Notes: generated by a model not told the origin, from the sequence alone. A stretch of 64,000 nucleotides of DNA from Chytridium lagenaria (GCA_025449115.1 JAHLKC010000142.1:42902-106901); one strand, 5' to 3'; counted from the stretch's first letter, positions 33,611 to 44,833 are shown. Made by a program: numbers and translations.

Positions 33611-34947
33611 GATCTCTGGTCCTTCAGGTGTTGGTGAGTAGTCAATCACACTTGGTGCAAAAGTAAAAGGAAAAACAGTACAGAGCGACTAACTCGCTCA
33701 ACTCTTATTAAAACAAAAGGCAAGAGCACTCTGCTCAAAAGTCTGTTCAACAAATACCCGTCATCATTTGGATTCAGCGTCTCTCATACAACAAGAAGTC
33801 CACGCCCTGGAGAGGAGGATGGGAAGGCTTATCATTTTGTAACGAGGTAACATACATTCGTATTCATCTCCTTCCTCTCACGCAAAAGGTCTAAATGTTC
33901 AAATGACCAGGGAACAGTTTTTGGAACTCGTTGCCGAGAATGCGTTCATTGAGAATACAGAGTTCTCCGGAAACTTGTGAGTTTGAGCATCACAGCATAC
34001 AGGAATATTGATAATATCTTGTTTTCGTAGGTATGGAACGAGTTTTGAAACAGTCAAGAGCATACAAGATCAAAACAGATATGCGTCCTTGATGTCGAGA
34101 TGACTGGGTAAATATATATCAAGTTGTTGTGTATTCTTGTCCTCACCCATCTTTTTTAATAGCGTCAAAAGCATCAAAAATACAGCTCTCAAGGCTATTT
34201 TCATGTGAGTTTCTCAGTTTATCGCCACAAAAGCATTTCTCTCATTAAACACATTTATACTTAGTTTTATCCGACCACCTTCTATTGAGGATCTGGAAAA
34301 ACGGTTGCGTGGACGTGGGACGGAAACTGAAGAGTCACTGCAAAAGAGGTTGGGAGCTGCAAAGGCAGAATTGGAGTATGCAGAGTCCGGAGCACATGAT
34401 AAGATTATCGTCAATCATTTAGAGGATCAAGCGTTTATGTATGTTGAAGCCTATCTCCGTTTTCATCATTTTCAAATGGCCGCCTAAATTAATTATGTTT
34501 CTTTTCTGTTTTTGTTTTCTATCACTTTTTGGTCTATAATTTTTAAATCATCTATCGGAAAATCACAGCGCTTTAGACGAGTTTGTCGTATCAACTTGGA
34601 ACTCTGTATTGAGTACCGAAGCTACCCCACCCACTGAAACCCCTGCCAACGAGAAATCCATTGAAGAATCTACCGCAACCGCTGATGTCACCACACCCGC
34701 TCCAAACGCCCAACCCGTTGAGGAAAACCCCGCTCCAGACGTTCAACCTGTCGCTGAGGACGTCAGATCCGCAGAGGCACCCGTTACCCCCGTTGTCGAT
34801 GCACCCACTGTTGAGGCACCTGTTGTCGAAGCCCCTGTTCCAGAGTCTAAAACGGTCGAGGCACCTGCCGAAACCGCCGCACCAGCTGATCCGGAAATCA
34901 AACCGGCGGCAACACAAAAGAAGAGTAAAGCATGTCATATCATCTAA
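33549..34947 (+). CDS. Guanylate kinase with Asn-rich N terminus, acidic-Pro tail and CaaX-like end
   Basis: Second GMP kinase in the window. Exons 33549-33633, 33720-33846, 33911-33976, 34031-34107, 34163-34204, 34265-34438 and 34569-34947. N terminus [15 protein letters not shown] (repeat-encoded), then P-loop [30 protein letters not shown] (GMP binding), [50 protein letters not shown] and ALDEFVV, completing a normal kinase fold of about 200 residues. It continues with about 110 residues of Pro/Ala/Glu/Val-rich tail (repeats such as [15 protein letters not shown]), a basic patch QKKSK and a C-terminal ACHII-stop, i.e. Cys four residues from the end. That resembles a prenylation (CaaX) signal. 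A missing A in the run at 34072-34075 breaks the frame inside exon 4. Confidence 0.9.
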
Positions 34948-35930
34948 ATTATTCTTGTTCATTCAACGTCGATCAGCTTACGTATATAATCTAAAAAAAT
35001 AAAGAAATTGAAGTTTGAGATATATTAGAGGTTGACATTGCACGTTAGGAGAAAGGTGAACAAAAAGAAACATTTTACCTAATGAAACTGTATTTGGGTG
35101 AAAAAAGAACCTTAGACATGTTCCAGAATGCAAAGATTCCTTCAAAGAGATTGAACCCGGTCCTTATAGTTAAAGTATCAATTACACTCGAAAACCACAC
35201 CTGATTTTTTTCTTAAAATCTATATAGAGATTCAGCTATGAAGATATGGAGGACACGCAGGTGGGATATGAAATAGCCTGAGCGAGAAGCGTACAACCAC
35301 ACCGCCCAATGGGAATCGAACCCAAAGCCGACATCATCGGTGTAGATCGATGAAAAGAAATAAGTAAATGAGAAAGAAAATGAAACAAGAGAAAGAAAAG
35401 TGAAGAGAAAGAACCGTTGAGAAAGGTTAATGGACGCCGAGAAGAAGGTGGTAATGTTGGAAAAAAAGGGTGGGCCTCCTATGTATTAGTACATTTAGTG
35501 TTTGCTCGAGTCAATTATTTGTTTAATTATAAGCGATCATTACCAATCAGTAAGGCGAATGGCGGTTGTGGGAGCTTTCATCGAGTTGTGAATATCTGGC
35601 CGCAGTCTGGGGTGAGCGCTAGTGTTGGCCCATGACCGCCATGACCGCAGGAATGAAGTCTGATTTGACGACGGTAGAGATGCAGCTCAGCGACGCGTAA
35701 TCCGTGTATAGTTTCTGAAGACCGCGGATGCCTTCAAAGTGTGGTGTACAGCGATCTGAGCCTGAACAGCGGAAGAAGGAAGACATCGCTGAGAACTGAA
35801 ATACATTGATGTGGTACAAAGGATGGGCACACTAAATACATGGAATGGAGTCCCTCCAAAGGAGCGAAGTGGACGAAGCGAGGCAGGGAAACCCAAAGAA
35901 AATCAAATGAAATTAGGGTGGTGTTAACTA
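34948..35930. other. Intergenic region with a Pol III B-box-like site and no recognised gene
   Basis: Purine-rich stretch 35355-35420 (GAAAGAAA-type). On the minus strand at about 35312-35326 the sequence GGGTTCGATTCCC matches a tRNA T-arm/B-box, but no complete tRNA cloverleaf can be folded around it. Short frames at 35619-35940 have no recognised motif; they may be degenerate transposon sequence leading into the chromodomain remnant. Confidence 0.45.
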
Positions 35931-36230
35931 TTGTCATGTTGTATCGTTATTTTCATCATCGTTGTCGAATTCTGGGGCACCTGCCAGCTTTGGTTTGCGC
36001 GATTTGTCAAAGTTCTCATAGGGTTCCCATGAGTCATGCCTAGCTTCTTCCAACGGACGAAATAGAATGGCTTTCCCCGAATTCGTTTGTATGCGAGAAT
36101 GTGTTAGACCTTGAAAGAGACTGACTTGACTATATCCGCGGAGACCAGTTTCAATTGCGATGCAGCATACATCTTAGGTAACAACTTGCCATCGTAATCC
36201 ATGAGGTCATAAGATATGCCTGAAGAGCGG
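35930..36230 (-). mobile_element. Chromovirus (Ty3/Gypsy) integrase 3' end with chromodomain, degenerate
   Basis: Minus-strand reading around 36000-36130 gives HILAYKRIRGKPFYFVRWKKLG, followed in another frame by HDSWEPYENFDKSRK, the typical end of a retroelement chromodomain. Just upstream is YDGKLLPKMYAA-like sequence of the integrase C terminus. At least one shift and one stop (before HILAY) interrupt it. No flanking LTR was found. Confidence 0.65.
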
Positions 36231-36589
36231 CAAAGAACTTTTTATTGTACGGGCATTCATTGAGGTTCCTGCATAGATGCTGTGCGTACGTCCGGACGGG
36301 TCATGACGAAACAACTTACAGGGAATAGGTCGTGTTTAAAGTTAACTGCTCGCGTGCGGTATGTATTGGCTTTGGTGTGGTGCTAAGCGATGCGGTCGGA
36401 TATGGCCAGGTACTACTTTGTGCATTGTATCATAACGTTGCTATGATTTTTTGGGGTCCAAAAGTTTGAGCTCTGTAATTGAATAGTCCGAAATTCCATT
36501 CCCTGTAGTACTGGCCTTAAGCCAACACTTTAGTTGAACAAGCAAACAAAACCTGATTCCAGATGATTCGTGCGTATATAAATCAAACA

Positions 36590-37740
36590 ACACATTGATG
36601 ACTGGGATTAGGTAGTCCCTATGTACTGTTTGAATATAGAACTATGGTTCACCAGACCACAAATGATACTCCATTCATGATGATGGTTGGCCGTGAAGCG
36701 TTTACGCTGAACAATTTCGAGTTTGGGTATCCCACAGATGATGTTTTTGAGGAAGCATGCCCTAACCCAGGCTTATGGGCACAAACTAGAGAAGAACCTC
36801 TTATTGCGGTCTCCACAAATAAAGACTCTGTTGAGGTTCCTCCCAAAGTACTAACCATGGTTTCTAGGCAACCACATCTCCTTGATAACCGCCTTGCGCA
36901 AGCTGCTCAGGATCTGTGAAGAACAGATGGTTGTGAGCCTTAAATTAAGGCAAAGGCATTGGGTAGCTGTAAGGATCATTCAGAAAATCTTCACCCATGT
37001 GAATACCCTTTCAGAAGAGTAATAAGCAATGACATCTTGTGATATCCTCCTGTAAATTTTGTTACCTCCTCCGTGACCGGACTGTAGAGATATTCATGCC
37101 CAATAGGTATATATATATACCTCATCCCTTCTTAATAGTCTAAATATATGATGTATTTTATCTCATTCACTTTCATCCCATGAAAAGATTGGGCTATAAT
37201 TTTCAGTGGAGATCTTTCAAACAAAGACAAATGTTCCCAATGTATGCCATTGCCTGGCGGGTTTGCATGATACATGAAGGCAAAAGATGTCTAGGCCATT
37301 GTTATCAATAGAGGATGTGCAACAAAGAAACCATGCTTCCGTTATAGTTATCTGCTATTTGTTGATGCTGGTATGAACCTGTACTACCATGACTCACTGA
37401 TTTTATAACCATCCACTTCTATAATAGACTTTCTCAAAGCATCTCTCAACAATGAAGATGATTGTTAAGAGGCTAAAGACTATGTTACTCAGCTAGCTGC
37501 TAGACTAGCCTACTCAAAGGCTGTACTCTTGCGTGAGGAACTCGAACGCAAGAGACAAGCAAAACAAATTAAATCCACTTGCAATAAAATTTCATTTGAT
37601 GTTGGCGACCTGGTATGGCTCTCTGTTCCCTTGAAGACTGAAAGGCAAGGGAAAGAGAACAAGAATGCCCTTCCAATTTAGGTTCTTGTTCCCTTTACTC
37701 AATCTTCCATTGGAGAGAGTTTGGGTGACTCAAGTAGTAT
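36590..37740 (+). mobile_element. Degenerate Ty3/Gypsy integrase fragment
   Basis: Opposite orientation to the chromodomain piece. Segments: PYVLFEYRTMVHQTTNDTPF and MMMVGREAFTLNNFEFGYP (about 36615-36740), typical of the stretch after the integrase catalytic core, then EEAKDYVTQLAARLAYSKAV-like sequence (about 37470-37530) and FDVGDLVWLSVPLK (about 37595-37630), the GPY/F-type module. Several stops and shifts separate them, so the element is dead. It runs into an LTR-like segment at 37741. Confidence 0.65.
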
Positions 37741-37832
37741 TGTGAAGAATTACATTATTCACATGGCCTATGGCTCATAAGGACATTCCGTCTAAGTCCG
37801 TTGAGTTCCGTTATATCCCGCGTCGACGCGTA
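37741..37832. repeat. Truncated LTR fragment of a Gypsy-type element
   Basis: About 92 bp starting TGTGAAGAATTACATT and ending GTCGACGCGTA, abruptly next to the Copia LTR at 37833. A reverse-complement copy with more of the LTR lies at about 44500-44833 and matches through ATGGCCTATGGCTCAT, GTCTAAGTCCGTTGAG and ATATCCC..CGTCGACGCGTA. Confidence 0.7.
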
Positions 37833-38234
37833 TGTAGGGGTTACGGGGCTCAATTGTAATTAAATTATAATGAATTAATAAATAGATTTAAACTATAAAG
37901 AATCGTGATGGAGTCTCCAGTGGTGACAGGGAGGTAATTACTTCGAAACTTCCATGTATTAATGTTAACTACTTTTCGCAATACATGTAGAGGGTGGGGA
38001 TTTACACCAGAACTCATGACCCGTAAATCCCTCCAATTACGTATCATAAATAAAACATAAATAATAAGGTTAAAGGGATTAACGCTTCCTCAAATGGAAT
38101 GAGGAGCTCAATAAACTGATCAACTCAAAAACTTAAAATAACGCGTAAAACAAACAGGTTCGGGGAAAAATAACTTAGACGAAATAACGAATGTGGGTGA
38201 GAAAAACAAAATAGAAAGATGAATAAACCCAACA
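37833..38234 (-). repeat. Copia 3' LTR
   Basis: 402 bp bounded by TGTAGGGG and ACCCAACA (TG..CA ends). Differs from the right copy by around a dozen substitutions plus small indels, so the insertion is not brand new, although homopolymer errors add some of the indels. Confidence 0.88.
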
Positions 38235-38247
38235 TTCTCCCCCTCAG
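38235..38247 (-). other. Polypurine tract of the Copia element
   Basis: On the minus strand the sequence TGAGGGGGAGAA sits directly before the 3' LTR start (TGTTGGG), the place and composition expected for the plus-strand priming site. Confidence 0.75.
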
Positions 38248-38265
38248 CTTTCTAACCTTGCAGTT

Positions 38266-41200
38266 TTAATCAACCACTTTAACCATCCCAAACTTTGCTC
38301 GTAATTCTTCAAACTTCGTTCGAGGCAAAGCTTTCGTAAACAAGTCTGCAGGTTGCTCTTTTGTGTTAAGGTACTCCACGCGTATTTTCTTCGCGTTAAC
38401 CCTATCTCGTATGACGTGGAACCTTCTATCCACGTGTCGCGAACTTTGCGATATTATCGGCGTGCTGGCGAGGGAATTTGCTGTCGTGTTGTCGCCGTAA
38501 ATCACCGGAGGGTCATTAAACGTATAACCCAACTCCCCCAGAAGTTGGCTAACCCATATCATATGTGACGATGCTTCACTAAGTGAAACATACTCAGCTT
38601 CTGCGGTAGACTGAGCCGTCGTTGCTTGTTTCTTCGTTCCCCACACCACAGCTCCCCCGTTCAACGTGATCACAAAACCACTTGTTGACTTCATGTCGTC
38701 TGGATCCGTTCCCATGTCGGCGTCTGCATATCCCACAATTCCAGCTTGTCCTTTCTAGTATACTGAATTCCCAATTGCTTCGTTTGCTGTAAGTATCCAC
38801 AAGTTCGGTAAAGCGCATCCCAATGCGCTGGGTAAGGGTTCTCTTGAAACCTAGCGCTCATTCCAAGCGCGAATGCTATATCAGGTCGAGTTCCAATCAT
38901 CGCATGCATTAAGGATCCAGTGTACTGTCGGTATCCTTGATTCTTCTCGTTCGTTTTCATTATCTCCCCTTCCATGTTCTTCAGGAGTTTCTTCACAGCG
39001 TCCATTGGAGTATAGTGTAAAAGAGTTTTCGGTAATTCCAGCTTTTGACCCATCGTTTCGATGTATCTCTGCTGGAACACCACAATCTTCCCTTTTACAC
39101 ATCATAGCGACATTGCCACCCCAGGACGTATCGAAAACTTGGAGCTCTTGTACCTCGGTAACGTCTCATGAATCGTTTTTCTGATCGATCTAATTCCTCC
39201 TTGCTCGTCGACGCTTCTATGATATCATCGACGTAGACCCCTTCAAGGTGAGGTCCTTGCCGTTTCGCTTGTAATAAAGACATGGATCCGCCGCTGACCG
39301 AGTAAACTTCTCCTCGTCGACTTGGAACGTGTTCAAGTCGGTGTTGAAACACATTGGTGCTTGAACGAGTCCGTAGAGGCTCTTCATGCACAGGCACACC
39401 CAGTCTTCTTCCCTTCAACGACGAATCCTTCAGGCTGTTCATATATATCTCATGATCTTCCAACTTCCATTCAAGAACGCGGTCTTGACGTCGTATTGTC
39501 GAATCTCCATGTTTTCTTGACAAGCGACCGCAAGCATCACTCTCAACGTTGCTTGCTTGATGACGGGTGCAATTTCTCGTCATAGTCGATTCCTTGTTTC
39601 TGCGAGTAGCCTTTAGCAACAAATCTCGCTTTTCGTTTATCGAGATTTCCCAACTCATCTCGCTTTGTTTTGTACACCCATCCTGATTTAATAATCTTTC
39701 TCCCTTTAGGTCGGGGAACCAACCTCCATGTTCCCATCTCAACTAAACTTTTCATTTCTTCCTCCATCGCTTTCCTCCACTCGTCCTTTCCTTCCTACCC
39801 ATCGCTTCCTGGTAGGTCTTTGGTTCGTCGTCATCTTCTAACGATGCCGTGTTTGCTGATGGTCTAACCGTCCAAAACTCTCCAGGCTTCTTCTTGTTCC
39901 GTGATGACCTTCGAAGGGATGTTTCGTATGGCTCATCCAGGTCTTCACGGAAGTTTGGAACTCTTCTTCCACCAGATCGACGAACCGTAGGTGAGTGAGG
40001 TTCCTCTCTTTCTTCATCTTCATCGTCGTCACGATCGGGTGTATGATAACTAACATTATCATCTTCTTCATCTTCAGAGTCTTCGTCGTTTACCGCCGTA
40101 TCAAGTTCACTTCCACCAGAGCTTGACGAGTCTGTAGAGTAATCCGGTAAGTCTAGGTCGTTTTTCCATTCTTGAACCTCCCCTTCAAACTTTGATTCTC
40201 CCTTCTCTGCTTCCGCCGCCATTACTCCCTCGTTAAAAATCACTGACTTGCTTCTAACCAACTTATTCGTTGTAGATCCCAAAGGCGATAGCCCAGCGGC
40301 TCATACCCAACGAGAGCACACCGTCGTGCGTTAAAGTCTCCCTTCTTTCGTTGCTGCTTGGGTATCAAGACAAGTGCCAGGCAACCCCAACCACGAAGTC
40401 TCGACAAGTCAGGTTTCACTCCAGCGAATCTCTCAAGCGGCGTTGCATCTTGTTCGTTCGTTCGGGTTGGTGATCGGTTAATGAGGTAAGCTGCAGCCAT
40501 CACGGCTTCACCCCAAAAACGCGTTTCGAGTTTTGAAGAACTTAACATGCTTTTAGACCTCTCGTTCAAGGTCCTGTTCATCCGTTCGGCAACACCGTTC
40601 TGTTGCGGTGTGTAAGGCATGGTGAACGTAAGTCGAATCCCATGCTCTAAGCACCAATCCTTCATTAGTTTGTTGTTGAATTCGCCGCCGTTGTCTGCTA
40701 CGATTTCAATGAGCTTCCTTTTGATTTTCTTCTCGGCTTCTTCTTTAAAACTTTTGATGTACTTGAATGACTCATTCTTCTTCTTGCACAGGTAAACGGT
40801 AACGTAGTTTGTCGCGCTGTCGACGATGGTGAGGAAGTAACGTGCGCCGCCATTTGACGCGGTCTTCATAGGTCCAACGATGTCGACGTGGATTTTCTCG
40901 AGAGGCTCCTTGGCTTTCAACTCGTCGGGTTTGTCAGGAAATGATGTCCTTGTCATTTTCCCATCAACACAACCCTCACACAGGTAAGTGTCTTCTTCAT
41001 TCGTCATCTTGACCCCTTTGCTACCTTCATTAACTTCTTCACTCCCTTCTTTCCTAGATGACCCATCCGCAAGTGCCACTGGTGCGGTGTCAGAGACTTC
41101 TCGGCCTTTGCTGAGGCGGTGCTTGGCTTGAATTCGATGACTTGATCAAGGTAAATGAGATTCTCTTTGCTGCTGTAGGTGAACGTTGCAAGTGCTTGTG

Positions 41201-42513
41201 CTGACGGTTCTTTCTTTGGTTTAAGGTCGTATCCGTCGTCCTTCGGGAATATGTCAAGATCCTTCTTTCTCGCCATCCCAAGCGAGATCAGGTTCCGTCC
41301 GATGTTTGGTACGTATAAACGTTCTTGAGTATTAACGTTCCTGTTCTTTCACCGTTTCTAATCTTCACTTCACAGTCACCAACTCCACGGGATTCAAGAT
41401 TGCTGTTGTTGTCGGCAGTGCTGATGTTGCACTGGATGGAGCGGTAGTTCGACAGGATGTTGCGCTGGAACGTCATGTGGTGAGTGGCTCCAGAGTCTAA
41501 CATCCATCTGGTGTCTCTAGTCTGCGGACCGCCTTCCGAGCTCATGTTGACGGTAGGTACTGCTGCAACGAATACCACAGGATTTCCTCCGTTGTTGATG
41601 TTCTGATTGTTGTTTTGGTTTGCCAGGTTTGCATTAGGTCCACGATTCCAACCACCTCGGCCTCGACCTCCTCTTCCGCGTCCTCCTCGACCACGGAAAC
41701 CACCGCGACCTCTTCCTCGGAAAAACCCTCTTCCTGCAGCCGCAGGTTGAGCTTGAGGTTCGTTGTCTCTTTCATTTCTGTTGTCGTTATTTCTTCTCGC
41801 GCTCCAGCAGTCTCTTGCTAAGTGACCTTTCTTTCCGCAATTGTAGCATTCTCGGTCCTCGCCGCCGCGGTGTCTTTGTTGTTGATTGTTGTAGCGTCCC
41901 GCAGCGTGAGCCTGAGCGCCTTCATTCTCTTCATTTTCTTTCTTTCTCTCTTTCAGTTTCGTTTCATGATCTAACAGCTTTCCAACGACATAGGCATAGT
42001 CAGCCTCGGCTTTAGGTTCGTTCTCGAGAAGGTTGACGATGATGTCGTATGCTTCAGGGAGGGTCGTCAAGAGGATTGGAGATGTGTTGCGGGGTTGCCG
42101 TGTCTTCCCCCGCTGCCTTCAGTTGCTGAATGGTTGACGAGACCTCCGCGATGTAAGTCTTTAAGTCTCTTCTTCTTTCATCTTCAAGTTCGTGAGTTTG
42201 CGTCTAATCGCGTTTCTGTTCGTCTGAGCCTTTCTCTCATAGGTCTCGATTATTTTATCCCAGTCGCCTTTGCCGTGGATTCATCCTGTATCAACGGTAG
42301 GATGATGTCGTGAACTCTTGATTCGATTCTTGCTTTTGCTTTCATGTCCAGGTCTTCTTCTTCTAACCTAGTCTTCTTTTCGGCATTTGTAGGCGTGTCA
42401 ACGACTGCATAGGGCGTCCAGCCCTTCTCGACGATCTTCCAAAGGCCTTTGCCTTTCAAGTACCCGATCATGCGCTGCGGTTCACTTCCTAGATGTGAAC
42501 TGTGTCCCATCAA
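38266..42513 (-). pseudogene. Copia gag-pol coding region, frame-broken
   Basis: Read from 42513 down: a UBN2-type Gag (DIILPLIQDESTAKATG), a zinc knuckle CYNCGKKGHLARDC (about 41850), Gly/Arg-rich spacer, protease DSGATHHM (about 41490), GAG-pre-integrase WHLRMGHLGKKGVKKL (about 41060), integrase core with the DDE residues (HVDIVGPMK; VADNGGEFN; PQQNGVAERMN), RT start KIIKSGWVYKTKRDELG and YVDDIIEAS (YVDD box, about 39230), and RNase H DPDDMKSTSGFVITLNGG to DLFTKALPR. At least five frame changes split it (near 41285, 41080, 40270, 39760, 39090, 38740). Some may be sequence errors, so real inactivity is likely but not proven. Confidence 0.85.
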
Positions 42514-42647
42514 ACATCACCGGTTTGTCGTCGTTCTCTTTCGTCATCTTCTCGTGTTGACAGCTTGCTTTCTTTCTTGGGATGAATGCTCTTTTCTCTT
42601 TTACTCTTCGGCCCTCAAATGGATCGATTCACTCCTCCTTCCAACCA

Positions 42648-42664
42648 GGTGAAGTGCTACCACT
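42648..42664 (-). other. Primer-binding-site-like sequence
   Basis: Immediately inside the 5' (right) LTR the minus strand reads AGTGGTAGCACTTCACC. TGGTAGC matches the complement of the 3' end of fungal initiator tRNA-Met, the usual Copia primer; the match does not extend far, so the primer is uncertain. Confidence 0.5.
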
Positions 42665-43059
42665 TGTAGGGGTTACGGGGCTCAATTGTAATTAAATTAT
42701 AATTATTAAAGGAATTAAACTATAAAGAATAGTGATGGAGTCTCCAGCGGTGACAGGGAGGTAATTACTACGAAACTTCCATATATTAATGTTAACTACT
42801 TTTCGCAATACATGTAGAGGGTGGGGATTTACACCAGAACTCATGACCCGTAAATCCCTCCAATTACGTATCATAAATAAAACATAAAGTAATAAGGTTA
42901 AAGGGATTAACGCTTCCTCAAATGGAATGAGGAGCTCAATAAACTGATCAACTCAAAACTTAAAATAACGCGTAAACAAAGGTTCGGGGGAAAAATAACT
43001 TAGACAAAATAACGAATGTGGGTGAGAAAAACAAAATAGAAAGATGAATAAACCCAACA
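42665..43059 (-). repeat. Copia 5' LTR
   Basis: 395 bp, same ends and most of the sequence of the left LTR. It lacks a small segment (TGAATTAATAAATAGA-like) near 42703-42712 found in the other copy. Confidence 0.88.
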
Positions 43060-43700
43060 AACCCCAACCCCGTGGTTCAGCACACCGCCTCCCCTCCGCC
43101 TTCTTCAGCACCGCCCATCGTGCCGCCTTGACTACTCTCTTTGTGAGGATGGGTCTCGTGTAGGCCGTGTCTTTCCTGTTCTGGCCCGTGTGCGGCGTCG
43201 CCACCTTCTGGCGTCTGGATCTACCCTTCACCACCACCATTTTGATGCTCTCGCCAACTTGATGCTGGGACGCGTTGCCTATCACCAACCCTGCCAAAAT
43301 TGCGCTAATGATGATGCCGAGGTTAGTCGAGACCATGCAGTTGTGTGTACCCAAGTCAACGTCCTCCTCAATGCCATTCCCACCCTTCCGCTCTCCGTGC
43401 CTTAAGCAACTGGCTCCAGTGTTCTAAATGTCCTCCTCTCTCGACTCCGTTTTCCTGCTAATGCGACTCGCCTTCACCTCTCTGGTATAAATGTGCGCCT
43501 GTGTGTGGAGGGGATTGAGCGCATCTGTTGGGGTTGCTCTGTATGGCCTTTGTGGGATCTCATTGCCAACTCGCGTGCAAGGGAACTTAAAGATATCCTT
43601 GACGGGCGCAACCATTAAGACCTGGCATAGGTGGCAACGGATTGGCAAGAACAAGGCGGCTGACGCGGGCGGTGCTGCAAGATCATTGGGTGTTGGCACC
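43060..43700 (+). mobile_element. LINE-like C-terminal fragment with zinc-knuckle-like motif, degenerate
   Basis: Plus-strand reading shows FDALANLMLGRVAYHQPCQNC followed by RDHAVVC, a C-x2-C-x10-H-x3-C pattern like that closing non-LTR retrotransposon reverse transcriptases, and later INVRLCVEGIERICWGC. Frames shift and stops occur (for example after PLSVP at 43401). GC content is higher than the adjacent Copia DNA. The family is inferred from the motif only. Confidence 0.4.
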
Positions 43701-44499
43701 TGAGGACCCTCTCTGAGGGATCCGTATTTTCTCCTAACGTGTTTCTTTTTCTTTTCCGTTTTGTTAAGTCCTTCCTTTTCTTCTGAAGATACATTGTCTA
43801 AGAAGATATGAGCAATGGGAAGACGGCTCAATGGTGTGTGATTACTTCAAAGGTTCCATCAGTATAACTACGTCTGTCTGTTCTATTCTTGATGTGTGAT
43901 CTTCTCTTGACCCATCCCTCCCTATCTAGCTTTGACTAGGGGGTAGGGGAGAAGAGTAAAGGAGTTGCTCCAGCAGAGCAAGTCCACAGAGCACCTAAAG
44001 GACAGATGTACTCCGCCGTCTAAGTGATGTTAGTTGTTGTTTTGGCTGTGTGTGGTAGTTTTCGCGAGTTCTATTAAATAAAAGGGAGAAAGGAATGGTT
44101 TTAGTATCTTCAATATCAACTTACCTTGCTTCTAAACCAATATCAGCACAAGATCGTCTCCTGGCGATCGGGAATGGCTATAAGTCTCCATGCCACCCTA
44201 CTATGGCACCTTTTGGAACATGGGCTCTCTTTGCCTCTCAGAGCTTAGAACAGGGTAACCTTACTCATTGCCTGCCGTTAGCGCCTGATCATTGGGTCGG
44301 AGAGCACCAGAGGTGGAATATAGCTGACCAAGCCTTGACTAAAGGACACTGTGAATGAGGAGGGATTCCATCACAGCCTTCTGTCTCAAACGGCCGGATT
44401 GCAGCTTCACCAGGTGGTAAGGGGGCAGAGGGGTCGACTGTCATCCAACTAAGAGTGAAGGGGAGATCACGCCGCGAGGCCACGCCCGTGGTGATAGAG
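43701..44499. other. Repeat-derived spacer
   Basis: No conserved gene. A plus-strand frame at 44095-44358 (MVLVSSISTYLASKPISAQ) shows no family. A 37-bp block at 43858-43894 recurs at 44836-44869, next to the end of the LTR copy, suggesting a nested insertion in repeated DNA. Confidence 0.4.
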
Positions 44500-44833
44500 G
44501 ATAGGGGATCAACTCAATATCAACTACTGGATTCAACAAGGTACAAATTAAATCAAGAAATCTCTCATATTAAAGTAATACACAAAATACAAATAAATAA
44601 TAGACACAACATATGCACACACACATAAACGGCACATATGCGCGCCACCTCCTTCAATAAAAACCCTATAAACGTGGGGGAAAACTATACATAAAAAACC
44701 CAAAGGGAAAAGAAGGGAGGATTCGATATGACGCGTAAATATACGCGTCGACGTGGGATATAACAGAACTCAACGGACTTAGACAAAATACCCGTATGAG
44801 CCATAGGCCATGTGAATGATGTAATTCTTCACA
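44500..44833 (-). repeat. Gypsy-type LTR copy, inverted relative to 37741-37832
   Basis: Reading on the minus strand from 44833: TGTGAAGAATTACATC, ATGGCCTATGGCTCAT, GTCGACGCGTATATTTACG, then AT-rich LTR body down to about 44500. Its other end is not sharply defined. It shares about 90 bp with the fragment at 37741, and extends it. Confidence 0.65.

Larger units (their letters stand above)
37833..43059 (-). mobile_element. Ty1/Copia LTR retrotransposon
   Basis: Complete-looking element of 5.2 kb in minus orientation: two similar LTRs (37833-38234 and 42665-43059), a primer-binding-site-like sequence inside the right LTR, a polypurine tract inside the left LTR, and gag-protease-integrase-RT-RNase H order between them, the Copia order. 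No target-site duplication is visible (left flank GCGTA, right flank AACCC). The left edge abuts a truncated Gypsy LTR. Confidence 0.9.

Noticed and set aside
35270..35345. Complete tRNA gene
   Set aside because: Only the T-arm fits; no acceptor, D-arm or anticodon arm pairs can be found in the 75 bp upstream.
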